From: Acidovorax sp. 1608163
Lineage (GTDB): Bacteria; Pseudomonadota; Gammaproteobacteria; Burkholderiales; Burkholderiaceae_C
Length of the DNA: 64,000 nucleotides
Direction: 5' to 3'
Assembly (NCBI RefSeq): GCF_003669015.1
Contig: NZ_CP033069.1
Coordinates: 1,677,001-1,741,000, forward strand
Made by a program: the position numbers and the translations under genes. Under the pieces are notes generated by a model. It made no database searches, was not told where the DNA came from, and worked only from the letters and a program-made list of their open reading frames with translations. Each line of letters begins with the position of its first letter. Within the stretch, counting starts at the first letter, position 1. Shown here in pieces: positions 16,875 to 25,231 of the stretch.

Positions 16875-19424
16875 TCAGCGTTTGCGCACCCCAGCCCCCC
16901 GCCGAGCAACCCCCGCATTCTGGCAGGCCCTCCGGTAAGCCCGTAACGTCTGTTCCGCTCGCTGCAGCACCGTGTCTTCCACCGCAGCCGCTGAAGCTCC
17001 CGCGCCACCGTCGCCCCCTGCCAGCACCGACGCATGCGCCAGTTCTGCCGGGGCCATTCCCGATGCCTCGCCTGTCAGCAGAGCAATGCCCTCGCTCACA
17101 TGCTGCACGGTGTAGACGTGGAACAGGCCACGCTGAACGGCCTCTAGCACCTCGCGTGGCAGCATCAGGTGGCGCTGGTTGCGTGAGGGGATGAGCACGC
17201 CCTGAGTCCCATCCAGACCTGCTGTGGCGCAGGCGCGAAACCAGCCTTCGATCTTCTCGTTGATGCCGCCCACGGGCAGCACCTCGCCGTGTTGGTTCAG
17301 TGCGCCGGTCACGGCAATGCCTTGGCGCAGGGGCAGGCCTGACAAGCTCGACAGCAGCGCGTACAGCTCTGCGCACGAGGCCGAATCGCCCTCCACGCCG
17401 CTGTACTCCTGCTCGAAAACGATGGAGGCATTCAGCGCCAGCGGCGCAACGTGGCTGAACAGTGCGGTGAGGTAGCTGTGCAGGATGAGCACGCCCTTGT
17501 CGTGGATGGGGCCGGACATGTCCACCTCGCGCTCGATGTTGAGCAGGCCTTCCTGCCCCGCAAAGGTGCGGGCGGTGATGCGCACCGGAAAACCGAAGCG
17601 GTAGTCACCCAGGTCGATCTGGGTGAGGGCATTGATCTGGCCGGTGACGCTGCCGCTCAGGGTGATGAGGCGCTCGCCCTCTACGATGGATTCGTGCAGT
17701 TGCTCTTCCGGGTAGTTGTGGCGCAGTTGGTGGGCGTGTTGTGCGGCGTGCACGTCGGCAGGCTCCACCAGGGCGCCGTTGCGGGCTTGGCACAGGGTGG
17801 CGGCTTCCATCAGCAGGGCTTCGATGTGGGCGAACTGGGCGCTTTGGCGGCCTTGGTCGTCGGCTTCGCGGTGGGCTTGCTCCAGCAGCAAGGCCACGGC
17901 GGGGGCGCTGAAGTGGGGCAGGCCCCGGCGTTTGCAGCTGTGCGCCACAAAGATGGCGCTGGCCTGGCGGGTGGCGGGGCTGGCGGCAAAGCGCTCGACA
18001 AAGTCCACTTTGGCGCGAAAGCGCCGGGCGGTGTCGGGGTCGGCCTCTTGCAGTGCGTAGTACTCGTCCACCGATCCGATCAGCACGATCTTCACATCCA
18101 CCGCCACGGCTTCGGGTTGCAAGGCCACGGGCGCGCCGCCGCTGTTGCCGCCGCCAGATTCGTCGATGTGCAGGCGGTTGCAGCGCAGAAAGCGGCGCAG
18201 GCGGGCCCACAGGCCCTCTTCACTGGCCAGGTCGTGCAGGTGCAGCAGCAAGAAGCCGCCATGCGCACGCAGCAGGCTGCCCGCACGGATGCCGGTGTAG
18301 TCGGCGTGCGGGGTGTCGCTGTCGTTGTGCGCTTCGATGCTGCCAAACAGGCTGCGGTGCTGGGGGTTGTCTTCGACGATGACGGGGGCGTGGGCCTGGC
18401 CGTGGTGGTCTACGGCCAAGTGCACCTGGCACAGGTGCAGCAGGCGGTTCAAGGCATTGTGGGCGTCGTCGTCTTCGTCGTCATGGGTGGCGTTTGCCGT
18501 GTTGGCTGCGCTGCTGCTTTTGTCGCTGCTGGGCTCCGCAGGGCCGTCTTTGGGCTCGATCAATTCAAACCAGTGCAGGTGTTGCAGCAGTTCACGCTCG
18601 ATGTGCTGCAGCCAAACGGGCAGGGGTTCGGGCTGCTCTGGCAAGGCCGCGCGCACTGCGTTCAAGGCCTGTTGCACCAGGGGGCGCACGGTGCGTTTGC
18701 GCAGGCTGTTCAGCGCTTCGTCCCGCACCCGCTCCAGTGGCCGCAGGGTGTGGGCAAAGGCCACGATTTCTGCGCGCAGGGCCTGCTCGGCGGCGTCAAT
18801 GTGGGCGCGTTGCTCGGGGGGCAGGGCGCGGGCTTCGCTCTCGGTCAGGGGTTGGCCGTTGCTGCCGGTGAGTGTGAAGACCATGTGCCCACCGTCTTCT
18901 TCAGAGCGGGACAGGTGGAACTGCCGGGCCTGGGCAAAGGCCTCCAGCGTGGCAAAGGCCTGGGCCTCCTGGGCTTCGTAGGCTTGCTCGATGGTGCGGG
19001 CCTGGGCCCGAAAGTCGGGGCTGCTCAGGTGGCGGGGGATGTCGGTTTGCAGGGCCTTGGCCAGCTCGGCCATGGCACGGCGCAGCACGCGGCCCTGGCC
19101 TGCGGGCAGGCGCAGGGCGCGGGGGCGCTCGGGGGCGTCAAAGTTGTGCAGGTAGCACAGGTCGGGCGGGGCGGGGCGCTGGGCGGCGGCCGCGTGCATG
19201 GCCTGGCGCATGAGCGACGCGCGCCCGCTGCCCACTTCGCCCAGCACAAACAGGTGGTAGTCGGGCTGTGCCATGCCCAGCCCGAACTGCGCTGCAGCCT
19301 GGGCGCGTTCTTGCCCAATCCAGGGCAAGGGCAGGTCTTGCAACTCGGCCGTGCTGGCAAAACCCAGGGTGCTGGGGTCAATGGTCAGGCGCAGTTGCGA
19401 AGCGGGAAGGGCGGTGGCGGGCAT
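16875..19424 (-). CDS. Lon-related ATP-dependent protease (LonB/YcbZ-like)
   Basis: An 849-residue protein of the AAA_32 Lon-related family. The C-terminal protease domain carries the Ser-Lys dyad: Ser681 (GVEGDSASCAEL) and Lys724 (GGINEKIEG), 43 residues apart exactly as in classical Lon. Residues 60-75 would be the Walker A loop but read GEVGSGRAS, with Arg68 in place of the invariant Lys; ATP hydrolysis may be weak or absent. A long acidic, low-complexity insert lies near 300-325. Cytosolic quality control is the expected role, beside the canonical lon encoded at 46936. It is followed by the 566-residue unknown gene. Confidence 0.88.
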   Translation of the reverse strand: MPATALPASQLRLTIDPSTLGFASTAELQDLPLPWIGQERAQAAAQFGLGMAQPDYHLFVLGEVGSGRASLMRQAMHAAAAQRPAPPDLCYLHNFDAPERPRALRLPAGQGRVLRRAMAELAKALQTDIPRHLSSPDFRAQARTIEQAYEAQEAQAFATLEAFAQARQFHLSRSEEDGGHMVFTLTGSNGQPLTESEARALPPEQRAHIDAAEQALRAEIVAFAHTLRPLERVRDEALNSLRKRTVRPLVQQALNAVRAALPEQPEPLPVWLQHIERELLQHLHWFELIEPKDGPAEPSSDKSSSAANTANATHDDEDDDAHNALNRLLHLCQVHLAVDHHGQAHAPVIVEDNPQHRSLFGSIEAHNDSDTPHADYTGIRAGSLLRAHGGFLLLHLHDLASEEGLWARLRRFLRCNRLHIDESGGGNSGGAPVALQPEAVAVDVKIVLIGSVDEYYALQEADPDTARRFRAKVDFVERFAASPATRQASAIFVAHSCKRRGLPHFSAPAVALLLEQAHREADDQGRQSAQFAHIEALLMEAATLCQARNGALVEPADVHAAQHAHQLRHNYPEEQLHESIVEGERLITLSGSVTGQINALTQIDLGDYRFGFPVRITARTFAGQEGLLNIEREVDMSGPIHDKGVLILHSYLTALFSHVAPLALNASIVFEQEYSGVEGDSASCAELYALLSSLSGLPLRQGIAVTGALNQHGEVLPVGGINEKIEGWFRACATAGLDGTQGVLIPSRNQRHLMLPREVLEAVQRGLFHVYTVQHVSEGIALLTGEASGMAPAELAHASVLAGGDGGAGASAAAVEDTVLQRAEQTLRAYRRACQNAGVARRGAGVRKR

Positions 19425-19476
19425 GGCTGAAGTGGAGGGCCTGCAAGCGCCAGGCGCTGTGTGCAGAGAATTTCAA

Positions 19477-19534
19477 TAAAAAAGGCTTCTAGCGCAATAG
19501 GAATAAGCGCAAGAAGCTATAAATTTAGTAGCAA
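19477..19534 (-). repeat. Interspersed double-hairpin repeat, copy B
   Basis: Read on the minus strand it starts TTGCTACTAAATTTATAGC and continues CTTGCGCTTATTCCTATTGCGC, then TAGAAGCC and a T-run. The second stem is GCGC/GCGC around an 11-base loop. It lies between the Lon-like gene start and the ferrochelatase end. Confidence 0.75.
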
Positions 19535-19593
19535 TTTGGCGGATGGCCGGGGTGTGCGTGCATTGCGCGGGGCAGCGTTGCGCGCACCGCTTG

Positions 19594-20709
19594 TCAGTGT
19601 GCCACCGGGCAGCGGCCCTGCGGTGCGCCGCCTGCATGGGCGTGCTGGCGGGCATCTTCCAGCGCGGCTGCGCTGGCCACTTCGGTGGGCCAACCTTGCA
19701 GGTGCTGCTGGGCCACGCGGCTTAGCGCGCCAATCCATGCATGGTTGTCGTTGAGGCAGGGGATGTAGTGGAACTCCTTGCCGCCGTGGTGCAGGAAGGC
19801 TTCGCGCACTTCCATGTTGATTTCTTCCAGCGTCTCCAGGCAGTCGCTGGTAAAGCCGGGGCAGATCAAGTCCACACGGCGCGTGCCTTTCTGGGCCAGG
19901 GCTTCGATGGTGGGCTGGGTGTAGGGCTCCAGCCACTTGGCCTTGCCAAAGCGCGACTGGAAGGTGATCTGGTAGCGGTCTTCGCGCAGGCCCAGGCGCT
20001 CTGCCAGCAGGCGGCCGGTTTTGCGGGCCTCGCAGTGGTAGGGGTCGCCCAGGTGCAGGGTGCGCTCGGGCACGCCGTGAAAGCTCATCACCAGTTGGTC
20101 CGGCGGGCCGTTGTGCTTCCAGTGGGCTTCCACGGTGCGGGCCAGGGCATCGATGTAGCCGGGGTCGTCGTGGTAACGGTTCACAAAACGCAGCTCAGGC
20201 ACGTTGCGGGTGCGGGCGGCCCAGGCGTACACCGCATCGAACACGCTGGCGGTGGTGGTACCGGAGTATTGGGGGTACAGGGGCAGGATGAGGATGCGCG
20301 TGGCGCCTTCGGCCTTGAGGGCATCGAGCTGGCTGGCGATGGAGGGGTTGCCGTAGCGCATGGCGTGGCGCACCAGCACCTTGTGCCCGGCCTCGCCCAG
20401 CCAGCCGCGCAGCAGGGTGGCTTGCTTGGCCGTCCACACCGCCAGGGGCGATCCCTCGGGGGTCCAGACGCTGGCGTACTTGGCGGCCGACTTGGCGGGG
20501 CGCACGCGCAGGATGATGCCGTGCAGGATCAGCATCCACAGGGGCTTGGGGATCTCGACCACCCGGTGGTCTGACAGGAACTGGCCCAGGTAGCGCCGCA
20601 GCGCGGGCGCGGTGGCCTCGTCGGGCGTGCCCAGGTTGCACAGCAGCACAGCGGTGCGCTCGGGTTGGCCATGGGTGTAGGGGGGTTCTGGGCGGAAGGG
20701 AGATCGCAT
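19594..20709 (-). CDS. hemH: Ferrochelatase
   Basis: A 371-residue ferrochelatase, the last enzyme of heme synthesis, inserting Fe2+ into protoporphyrin IX. Conserved features: AVLLCNLGTPDEAT at the start, the SGTTTAS porphyrin loop (YPQYSGTTTASVFD), the catalytic His in VMSFHGVPERT, SRFGKAKWLEPY and the acidic ETLEEI helix. The ATG at 20709 begins just before the conserved core; a further in-frame ATG at 20766 would run into the divergent gene's leader. It is divergent from an HAD hydrolase with only 59 bases between starts, so promoters overlap. Confidence 0.93.
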   Translation of the reverse strand: MRSPFRPEPPYTHGQPERTAVLLCNLGTPDEATAPALRRYLGQFLSDHRVVEIPKPLWMLILHGIILRVRPAKSAAKYASVWTPEGSPLAVWTAKQATLLRGWLGEAGHKVLVRHAMRYGNPSIASQLDALKAEGATRILILPLYPQYSGTTTASVFDAVYAWAARTRNVPELRFVNRYHDDPGYIDALARTVEAHWKHNGPPDQLVMSFHGVPERTLHLGDPYHCEARKTGRLLAERLGLREDRYQITFQSRFGKAKWLEPYTQPTIEALAQKGTRRVDLICPGFTSDCLETLEEINMEVREAFLHHGGKEFHYIPCLNDNHAWIGALSRVAQQHLQGWPTEVASAAALEDARQHAHAGGAPQGRCPVAH

Positions 20710-20768
20710 GCGCCGATTGTGGCAAATGCGCCGGGGCTGCCGCGGCGGTGGAGTATTCTCAGGCACCT

Positions 20769-21509
20769 ATGCTTGCCCCACCTCTTGATGCGCATCAAAC
20801 CGCCCACCCAGCCCCGGCGCTGGACGTAGGCCGCGTGCGCGCCATCTCCATCGACCTGGACGACACCCTGTGGCCCATCTGGCCCACCATTGCCAAAGCC
20901 GAAGAGGTGCTGCTGCAGTGGCTGGCGTTGCATGCACCGGCCACGGCCAGGCTGTTTGCCAACACCGATGCGCTGCGCGCCATTCGCAACCAGATGGTGC
21001 ACCTGCGGCCTGATCTGGAGCACGACCTGAGTGCCTTGCGCCGTGAATCCATCCGAATGGCGCTGGTGCAGGCGGGGGACGAGCCCACGCTGGCCGAGCC
21101 GGCCTTCGATGTATTTTTTGACCAGCGCCAGCGCGTGGAGTTGTTTGACGACGCGCACGACACGCTGGTCTTTTTGTCAGCCCGCTATCCGGTGGTGGCT
21201 TTGTCCAACGGCAACGCTGATGTGCACCGCGTGGGCATTGGGCATTACTTCAAGGCCAGCATCAACGCCAAAGACTTTGGCGCCCCCAAGCCCGATGTGC
21301 GCATTTTTCAGGAAGCCGCCCGTGCCGTGCAGGTTCAGCCGCACGAGGTGCTGCACGTGGGAGACGACGCTACGGCCGACGCCCTGGGCGCGCTGGGGGC
21401 GGGCATGCAGGCGGTGTGGTTGAACGCCGCCGGGCAGGCGTGGCCGCACGGCGCCCAGCCCCACGCCACCGTGAGCAGCCTCACCCACCTGTGCCGTTTG
21501 CTGGGTTGA
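20769..21509 (+). CDS. HAD-superfamily hydrolase
   Basis: A 246-residue HAD phosphatase. Motif I is ISIDLDDTLW (nucleophile Asp and acid/base Asp), motif II the VALSNGN strand, motif III KDFGAPKPD and motif IV HVGDDATADALGA. The helical cap is inserted after motif I (C1 type), as in YigB- and GPH-like phosphatases. The substrate could be a sugar phosphate, phosphoglycolate or FMN; nothing in the context decides. The start ATG at 20769 lies 6 codons before the conserved domain. It is divergently transcribed from hemH. Confidence 0.88.
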   Translation: MLAPPLDAHQTAHPAPALDVGRVRAISIDLDDTLWPIWPTIAKAEEVLLQWLALHAPATARLFANTDALRAIRNQMVHLRPDLEHDLSALRRESIRMALVQAGDEPTLAEPAFDVFFDQRQRVELFDDAHDTLVFLSARYPVVALSNGNADVHRVGIGHYFKASINAKDFGAPKPDVRIFQEAARAVQVQPHEVLHVGDDATADALGALGAGMQAVWLNAAGQAWPHGAQPHATVSSLTHLCRLLG

Positions 21510-21590
21510 TGGCCGAAATGGCCCGGTTCAGCAGCCTGCCTTGCTCCTCTATTTGTTCGACTGTTTAGCTTGACGATTGGTGAAACCGCC

Positions 21591-22439
21591 ATGCCCAAAA
21601 CACCCCTTCCCTTGCCGCAGGTGCGCACCATTGGCCTCATGCAGCCCATGACGTGGCTGGTGCTGGCCTGGCGTGACATGGCCCGCGCTGGCTGGATCAG
21701 CTTTGCCCATGGCTTGGCATTGACCGCTTTGGGGGGCGTGATCCTGGCCCTGGCGCACAACCGCTTTTGGTTGCTGGCAGGGGCGTTGTCGGGCTTCATG
21801 GTGGTGGCGCCGGTGCTGGCCACCAGCCTGTATGCCCTGAGCCGGGCGCTGGAGCAGCGCCAGCCCGCAGGCATGGCAGTGGTGCTCAAGACCTGGTTCA
21901 ACTGGCAAAACAGCCACATCAACAAATGGGGCAACGACTACTGGTGCATGGTGCAGTTTGGCTCGTTGCTGGCGCTGGCGGCCACGGGCTGGGTGCTGAC
22001 CTCTGCGGCGTTCATCACGCTGCTGACGCCGGTGCCCGTGAACACACCCATGGACTTCATGCGCCATGTGGTGCTGGCCAACGATGGCTGGTTGTTTGAG
22101 TGGTGGCTGGCGCTGGGCAGCCTGCTGGCGGCGCCCATTTTTGCGTCGAGCGTGGTGGCCATGCCGCTGCTGCTGGACCGGCGGGCATCGCTGCGCCTGG
22201 CCGTGTTGACCAGCTGGCAGGTGGTGGTGGCCAACCCGCTGCCCATGGCGTTTTGGGCGGCTTTGATTCTGGGCTTTACGCTGCTGGGGCTGGGCTCCTT
22301 GCTGCTGGGGCTGATTTTTGTGATGCCCATGCTGGGCCATGCCAGCTGGCATGCCTATCGCGATCTGGTGGACGCTTCGAGCCTGCCGCTGCGTGATACC
22401 TCGGCACCCCAAGGGCAACGCAGTGGAGTGGCATCGTGA
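21591..22439 (+). CDS. DUF2189 family membrane protein
   Basis: A 282-residue integral membrane protein matching DUF2189. It starts with a short conserved cytosolic stretch (PQVRTIGLMQPMTWLVLAWR) and has about six hydrophobic helices, including FWLLAGALSGFMVVAPVLAT. Several charged patches in loops (ALEQRQPAGM, NWQNSHINKWGND) follow the family pattern. The ATG at 21591 is preferred over an in-frame TTG at 21570. The stop overlaps the GTG start of the next small gene (GTGA at 22436-22439), so the pair is coupled. The function is unknown; family members are common in beta- and alphaproteobacteria. Confidence 0.85.
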   Translation: MPKTPLPLPQVRTIGLMQPMTWLVLAWRDMARAGWISFAHGLALTALGGVILALAHNRFWLLAGALSGFMVVAPVLATSLYALSRALEQRQPAGMAVVLKTWFNWQNSHINKWGNDYWCMVQFGSLLALAATGWVLTSAAFITLLTPVPVNTPMDFMRHVVLANDGWLFEWWLALGSLLAAPIFASSVVAMPLLLDRRASLRLAVLTSWQVVVANPLPMAFWAALILGFTLLGLGSLLLGLIFVMPMLGHASWHAYRDLVDASSLPLRDTSAPQGQRSGVAS

Positions 22440-22648
22440 TTTTTGGTTTTACCGAAGCGCAAATTTCGGGCTTCTTCCTCACCTACGGGGTGGGGGCTTT
22501 TATCCTGTACATGCTGTTCATCATTGGCCAGCTGGCATGGGAGTCCAAGGCGGGGCGCTTTGGCACCTTCGTGCTGTTCCTCGGATTGGGCGTAGGGTTC
22601 ATCGGCTTTTTGGCCAAGGTGGTCATTCAGTGGTGGCTGGAGCGGTAA
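22436..22648 (+). CDS. DUF2788 small membrane protein
   Basis: A 70-residue protein with two hydrophobic helices separated by the conserved WESKAGRFGTFVLFLGLG segment typical of DUF2788. A GTG start at 22436 overlaps the DUF2189 stop. Length matches the family over the whole sequence. The function is not known. Its place in a two-gene membrane operon with DUF2189 is the only context offered by the sequence. Confidence 0.8.
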   Translation: MIFGFTEAQISGFFLTYGVGAFILYMLFIIGQLAWESKAGRFGTFVLFLGLGVGFIGFLAKVVIQWWLER

Positions 22649-22806
22649 GTTCTGTTCAGGGGGCTCGATATCGGTCGCAGGCCCAGCCAAGCATGTTTCT
22701 TGCGTGCCACAACGTGCATGCATCTGTAGGCTTTTCATAAGCTTTTTGCAGAGTTTCTTACAATCAACCGCTTCTTGGTACACAGGGTGCGTTCGGCACC
22801 CTTCTT

Positions 22807-24132
22807 ATGGAAATAGCAATACTGTTCGCCCTCATCTGCCTCAATGGGGTGTTTGCCATGTCGGAGATTGCGCTTGTCACAGCGCGCAAGGCCCGGCTGC
22901 AAAAGTTGATTGATGAGGGCGACAACGGCGCAGCCGCTGCCGTCAAACTGGGGGAAGACCCCACGCGTTTTCTCTCCACCATCCAGATCGGTATCACGTC
23001 GATTGGTGTGCTCAACGGTATCGTCGGCGAGGCCGCTTTGGCCGAGCCTTTGGCGATCTGGCTGGCTTCTGTCGGCGTGCCTGCGCCGTATGGCAGCTAC
23101 GCGGCCACGGGCCTGGTGGTGTTGCTCATCACCTATTTCTCTATCGTGGTGGGCGAGTTGGTGCCCAAGCGCATCGGGCAGTCATACCCCGAAACCTTTG
23201 CCCGCTTGGTGGCGCGCCCCATCAATTTGCTGGCGTTGGCCACCAAGCCGTTTGTGTTGTTGCTGTCGGGTTCGACCCGCATGCTGCTGCGCTTGCTGGG
23301 CGTAAAGGAAACCAGCGGCAGCCCCGTGACGGAAGAAGAGATCCACGCCATGCTGGTGGAGGGCACCACCGCAGGGGTGATCGAATCGCACGAGCACACC
23401 ATGGTGCGCAATGTATTTCGCCTGGACGACCGCCAAATTGGCTCGCTCATGGTGCCGCGCGGCGATGTGGTGTGCCTGGACCTGGACGCACCGTTTGAGG
23501 AAAACCTGCGTCGCATTGAAGACTCGGACCACGCCCGCTTTCCGGTGGTGCGTGGTGGCATGGACCACTTGCAGGGCGTGATCAATGCGCGGCAGTGGCT
23601 GTCTCGTGCGCTGCGCGACCCCAAGCACACCTTGACCGACCAGCCCTTGCAGACCGCGCTGTATGTGCCTGAGACCATCACGGGCATGGAGTTGCTGGAC
23701 AACTTCCGTCTGTCGGATGTGCACATGGCTTTCGTCATTGACGAATACGGCGAAGTGCAGGGCATTGTCACGCTGCAGGACTTGATCGAGGCCATCACCG
23801 GCGAGTTCCAGCCACGCGACCCTGAGACCTCGTGGGCGCTGCAGCGCGAAGATGGCAGCTGGCTGTTGGACGGACACATTCCCGTGCCAGAGTTGAAGGA
23901 CCGCCTGAACCTGGACGCCGTGCCTGAGGAAGAGCGCGGCCGCTACCACACCCTCAGCGGCATGGTGATGCTGCTGACGGGCCGCCTGCCCAAGGTGACA
24001 GACACCGTGCAGTGGGAAAACTGGAAGCTTGAAGTGGTGGACATGGATGGCAAGACCATCGACAAGGTGCTGGCCACCCGCATGGAAACTACGGACGACG
24101 CTCCCGCAGACAGCACCGAGCCTGCGGCCTGA
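22807..24132 (+). CDS. CNNM/CorC-type protein (DUF21-CBS-CorC_HlyC)
   Basis: A 441-residue hemolysin-family protein. The N-terminal DUF21 membrane domain covers about residues 1-190 (MSEIALVTARKARLQKL; TRFLSTIQIGITSIGVLNGI), followed by the acidic helix EEIHAMLVEGTTAGVIE, two CBS domains around 205-330 (VPRGDVVCLDLDAP; FVIDEYGEVQGIVTLQDL) and a C-terminal CorC_HlyC transporter-associated domain from about 350. Family members act in Mg2+ or Co2+ homeostasis and bind ATP-Mg via the CBS pair. The start at 22807 directly precedes the first helix. It ends 34 bases before the convergent Bug receptor. Confidence 0.9.
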   Translation: MEIAILFALICLNGVFAMSEIALVTARKARLQKLIDEGDNGAAAAVKLGEDPTRFLSTIQIGITSIGVLNGIVGEAALAEPLAIWLASVGVPAPYGSYAATGLVVLLITYFSIVVGELVPKRIGQSYPETFARLVARPINLLALATKPFVLLLSGSTRMLLRLLGVKETSGSPVTEEEIHAMLVEGTTAGVIESHEHTMVRNVFRLDDRQIGSLMVPRGDVVCLDLDAPFEENLRRIEDSDHARFPVVRGGMDHLQGVINARQWLSRALRDPKHTLTDQPLQTALYVPETITGMELLDNFRLSDVHMAFVIDEYGEVQGIVTLQDLIEAITGEFQPRDPETSWALQREDGSWLLDGHIPVPELKDRLNLDAVPEEERGRYHTLSGMVMLLTGRLPKVTDTVQWENWKLEVVDMDGKTIDKVLATRMETTDDAPADSTEPAA

Positions 24133-24166
24133 GGTCTTTCAAGCCCAATGCGCCCCGTTGAACGGG

Positions 24167-25201
24167 TCAGGGCGCGGGGGCCTTCCACAACCGCAGCCCC
24201 AGTTCCTTGGCCAGCGCTCGGTAGTCCTCTACGCTTTTTTGTACAAATGCCTCCAGTGCCGCTCCCGTCAGGCGGTGGGGGGCCAGCCCATGCTCCTGGC
24301 ACAGCGCGGCGTAACCTGGGGCGCTGTGGGCTTGTTCAAAGGCAGCCGTCCATGCGGCCACAGCGGCATCAGGCGTGCCTGCTGCCATATAAACGCCCCG
24401 CACGGTGGGCCACACCAGCGCCACGCCTTGCTCGGTGGCCGTGGGCACGTCGCGCAGCCGCCCCGGGAGCCGGGCCGGGGCGAGCACCGCCAGCAGCTTG
24501 AACTGGGCGCCTTTGGACAGGGCCTTCATGGCTTCTGCCGCATCGCCGGTGAACACGCCCAAGTGGCCACTTTCCAGCGCCTTGATGGCTTCGCCACCAC
24601 CTTCAAATGACACAAAGCGCATCTTGCGTGGGTCTTGATCTGCGGCCCGCACCAGCAGTGCGGCTTTCATCCAGTCCTGGCTGCCCAGGGTGCCACCAGC
24701 GCCAAACACCAGCTTGGAGGGCGCTTCGCGCAGGGCTCGCACCAGCTGCGGCAGGCTTTGGTGGGGGCTGTCGCGGTGCACGGCAACCACGCCGTAGTCG
24801 GTGCCCAGGGTGGCAATCCAGCGCACGGCCTGCACTGGGTGCGGGCCAAAGCGGCCTTGCGCAATGTTGAGCAGCGACCCGCTGGAGAACGCCACCAGGG
24901 TGCCCGGTCCCCCCAGCCGCCCGCTGGCAGCCTGGTCAAATGCCACGGCCCCGATGCCCCCTGGCAGGTAGCGTGTGTGCAGGGCGTTGGCCTGGGGCCG
25001 TACCCTGGCGATGGCCTGTGATGCCACAGCACAAGTCAGATCAAAGCCGCCACCGGGCTTGGAGGGGGCAATGCATTCAGCGCCTGCGAATGGGGCCACG
25101 GCATCTGCGGCCCAACTGCCGCAGGGCAGCAGCGCGGCAGCGGCGGCTTGCAGGGCTTGGCGGCGCGATGGAGTGAGGGGCTGGTGGGTGGGCGCAAACA
25201 T
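24167..25201 (-). CDS. Bug family solute-binding protein (TctC-like), TCS-linked
   Basis: A 344-residue periplasmic receptor of the Bug/TctC family. An N-terminal leader includes SRRQALQAAAAALLPCGSWA, a twin-arginine-like signal, and the mature part has typical features: CIAPSKPGGGFDLTCAV, the VAFSSGSLLN loop and the FGAGGTLGSQDW segment that binds the carboxylate ligand. It begins 30 bases after the histidine kinase gene and is read in the same direction, so receptor, kinase and regulator form one operon. In Bordetella, BctC binds citrate and signals through BctDE; a similar sensing role is inferred here. No TctA or TctB permease gene is in the window. Confidence 0.88.
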   Translation of the reverse strand: MFAPTHQPLTPSRRQALQAAAAALLPCGSWAADAVAPFAGAECIAPSKPGGGFDLTCAVASQAIARVRPQANALHTRYLPGGIGAVAFDQAASGRLGGPGTLVAFSSGSLLNIAQGRFGPHPVQAVRWIATLGTDYGVVAVHRDSPHQSLPQLVRALREAPSKLVFGAGGTLGSQDWMKAALLVRAADQDPRKMRFVSFEGGGEAIKALESGHLGVFTGDAAEAMKALSKGAQFKLLAVLAPARLPGRLRDVPTATEQGVALVWPTVRGVYMAAGTPDAAVAAWTAAFEQAHSAPGYAALCQEHGLAPHRLTGAALEAFVQKSVEDYRALAKELGLRLWKAPAP

Positions 25202-25231
25202 GGGGCGGGTGGGCTGGGAGCCTGATTATGG

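Noticed and set aside
17451..19430. A 659-codon plus-strand open frame over the Lon-like gene
   Set aside because: The product is a low-complexity Gly/Val/Leu/Gln-rich sequence typical of antisense frames; the minus-strand gene has a clear Lon domain.
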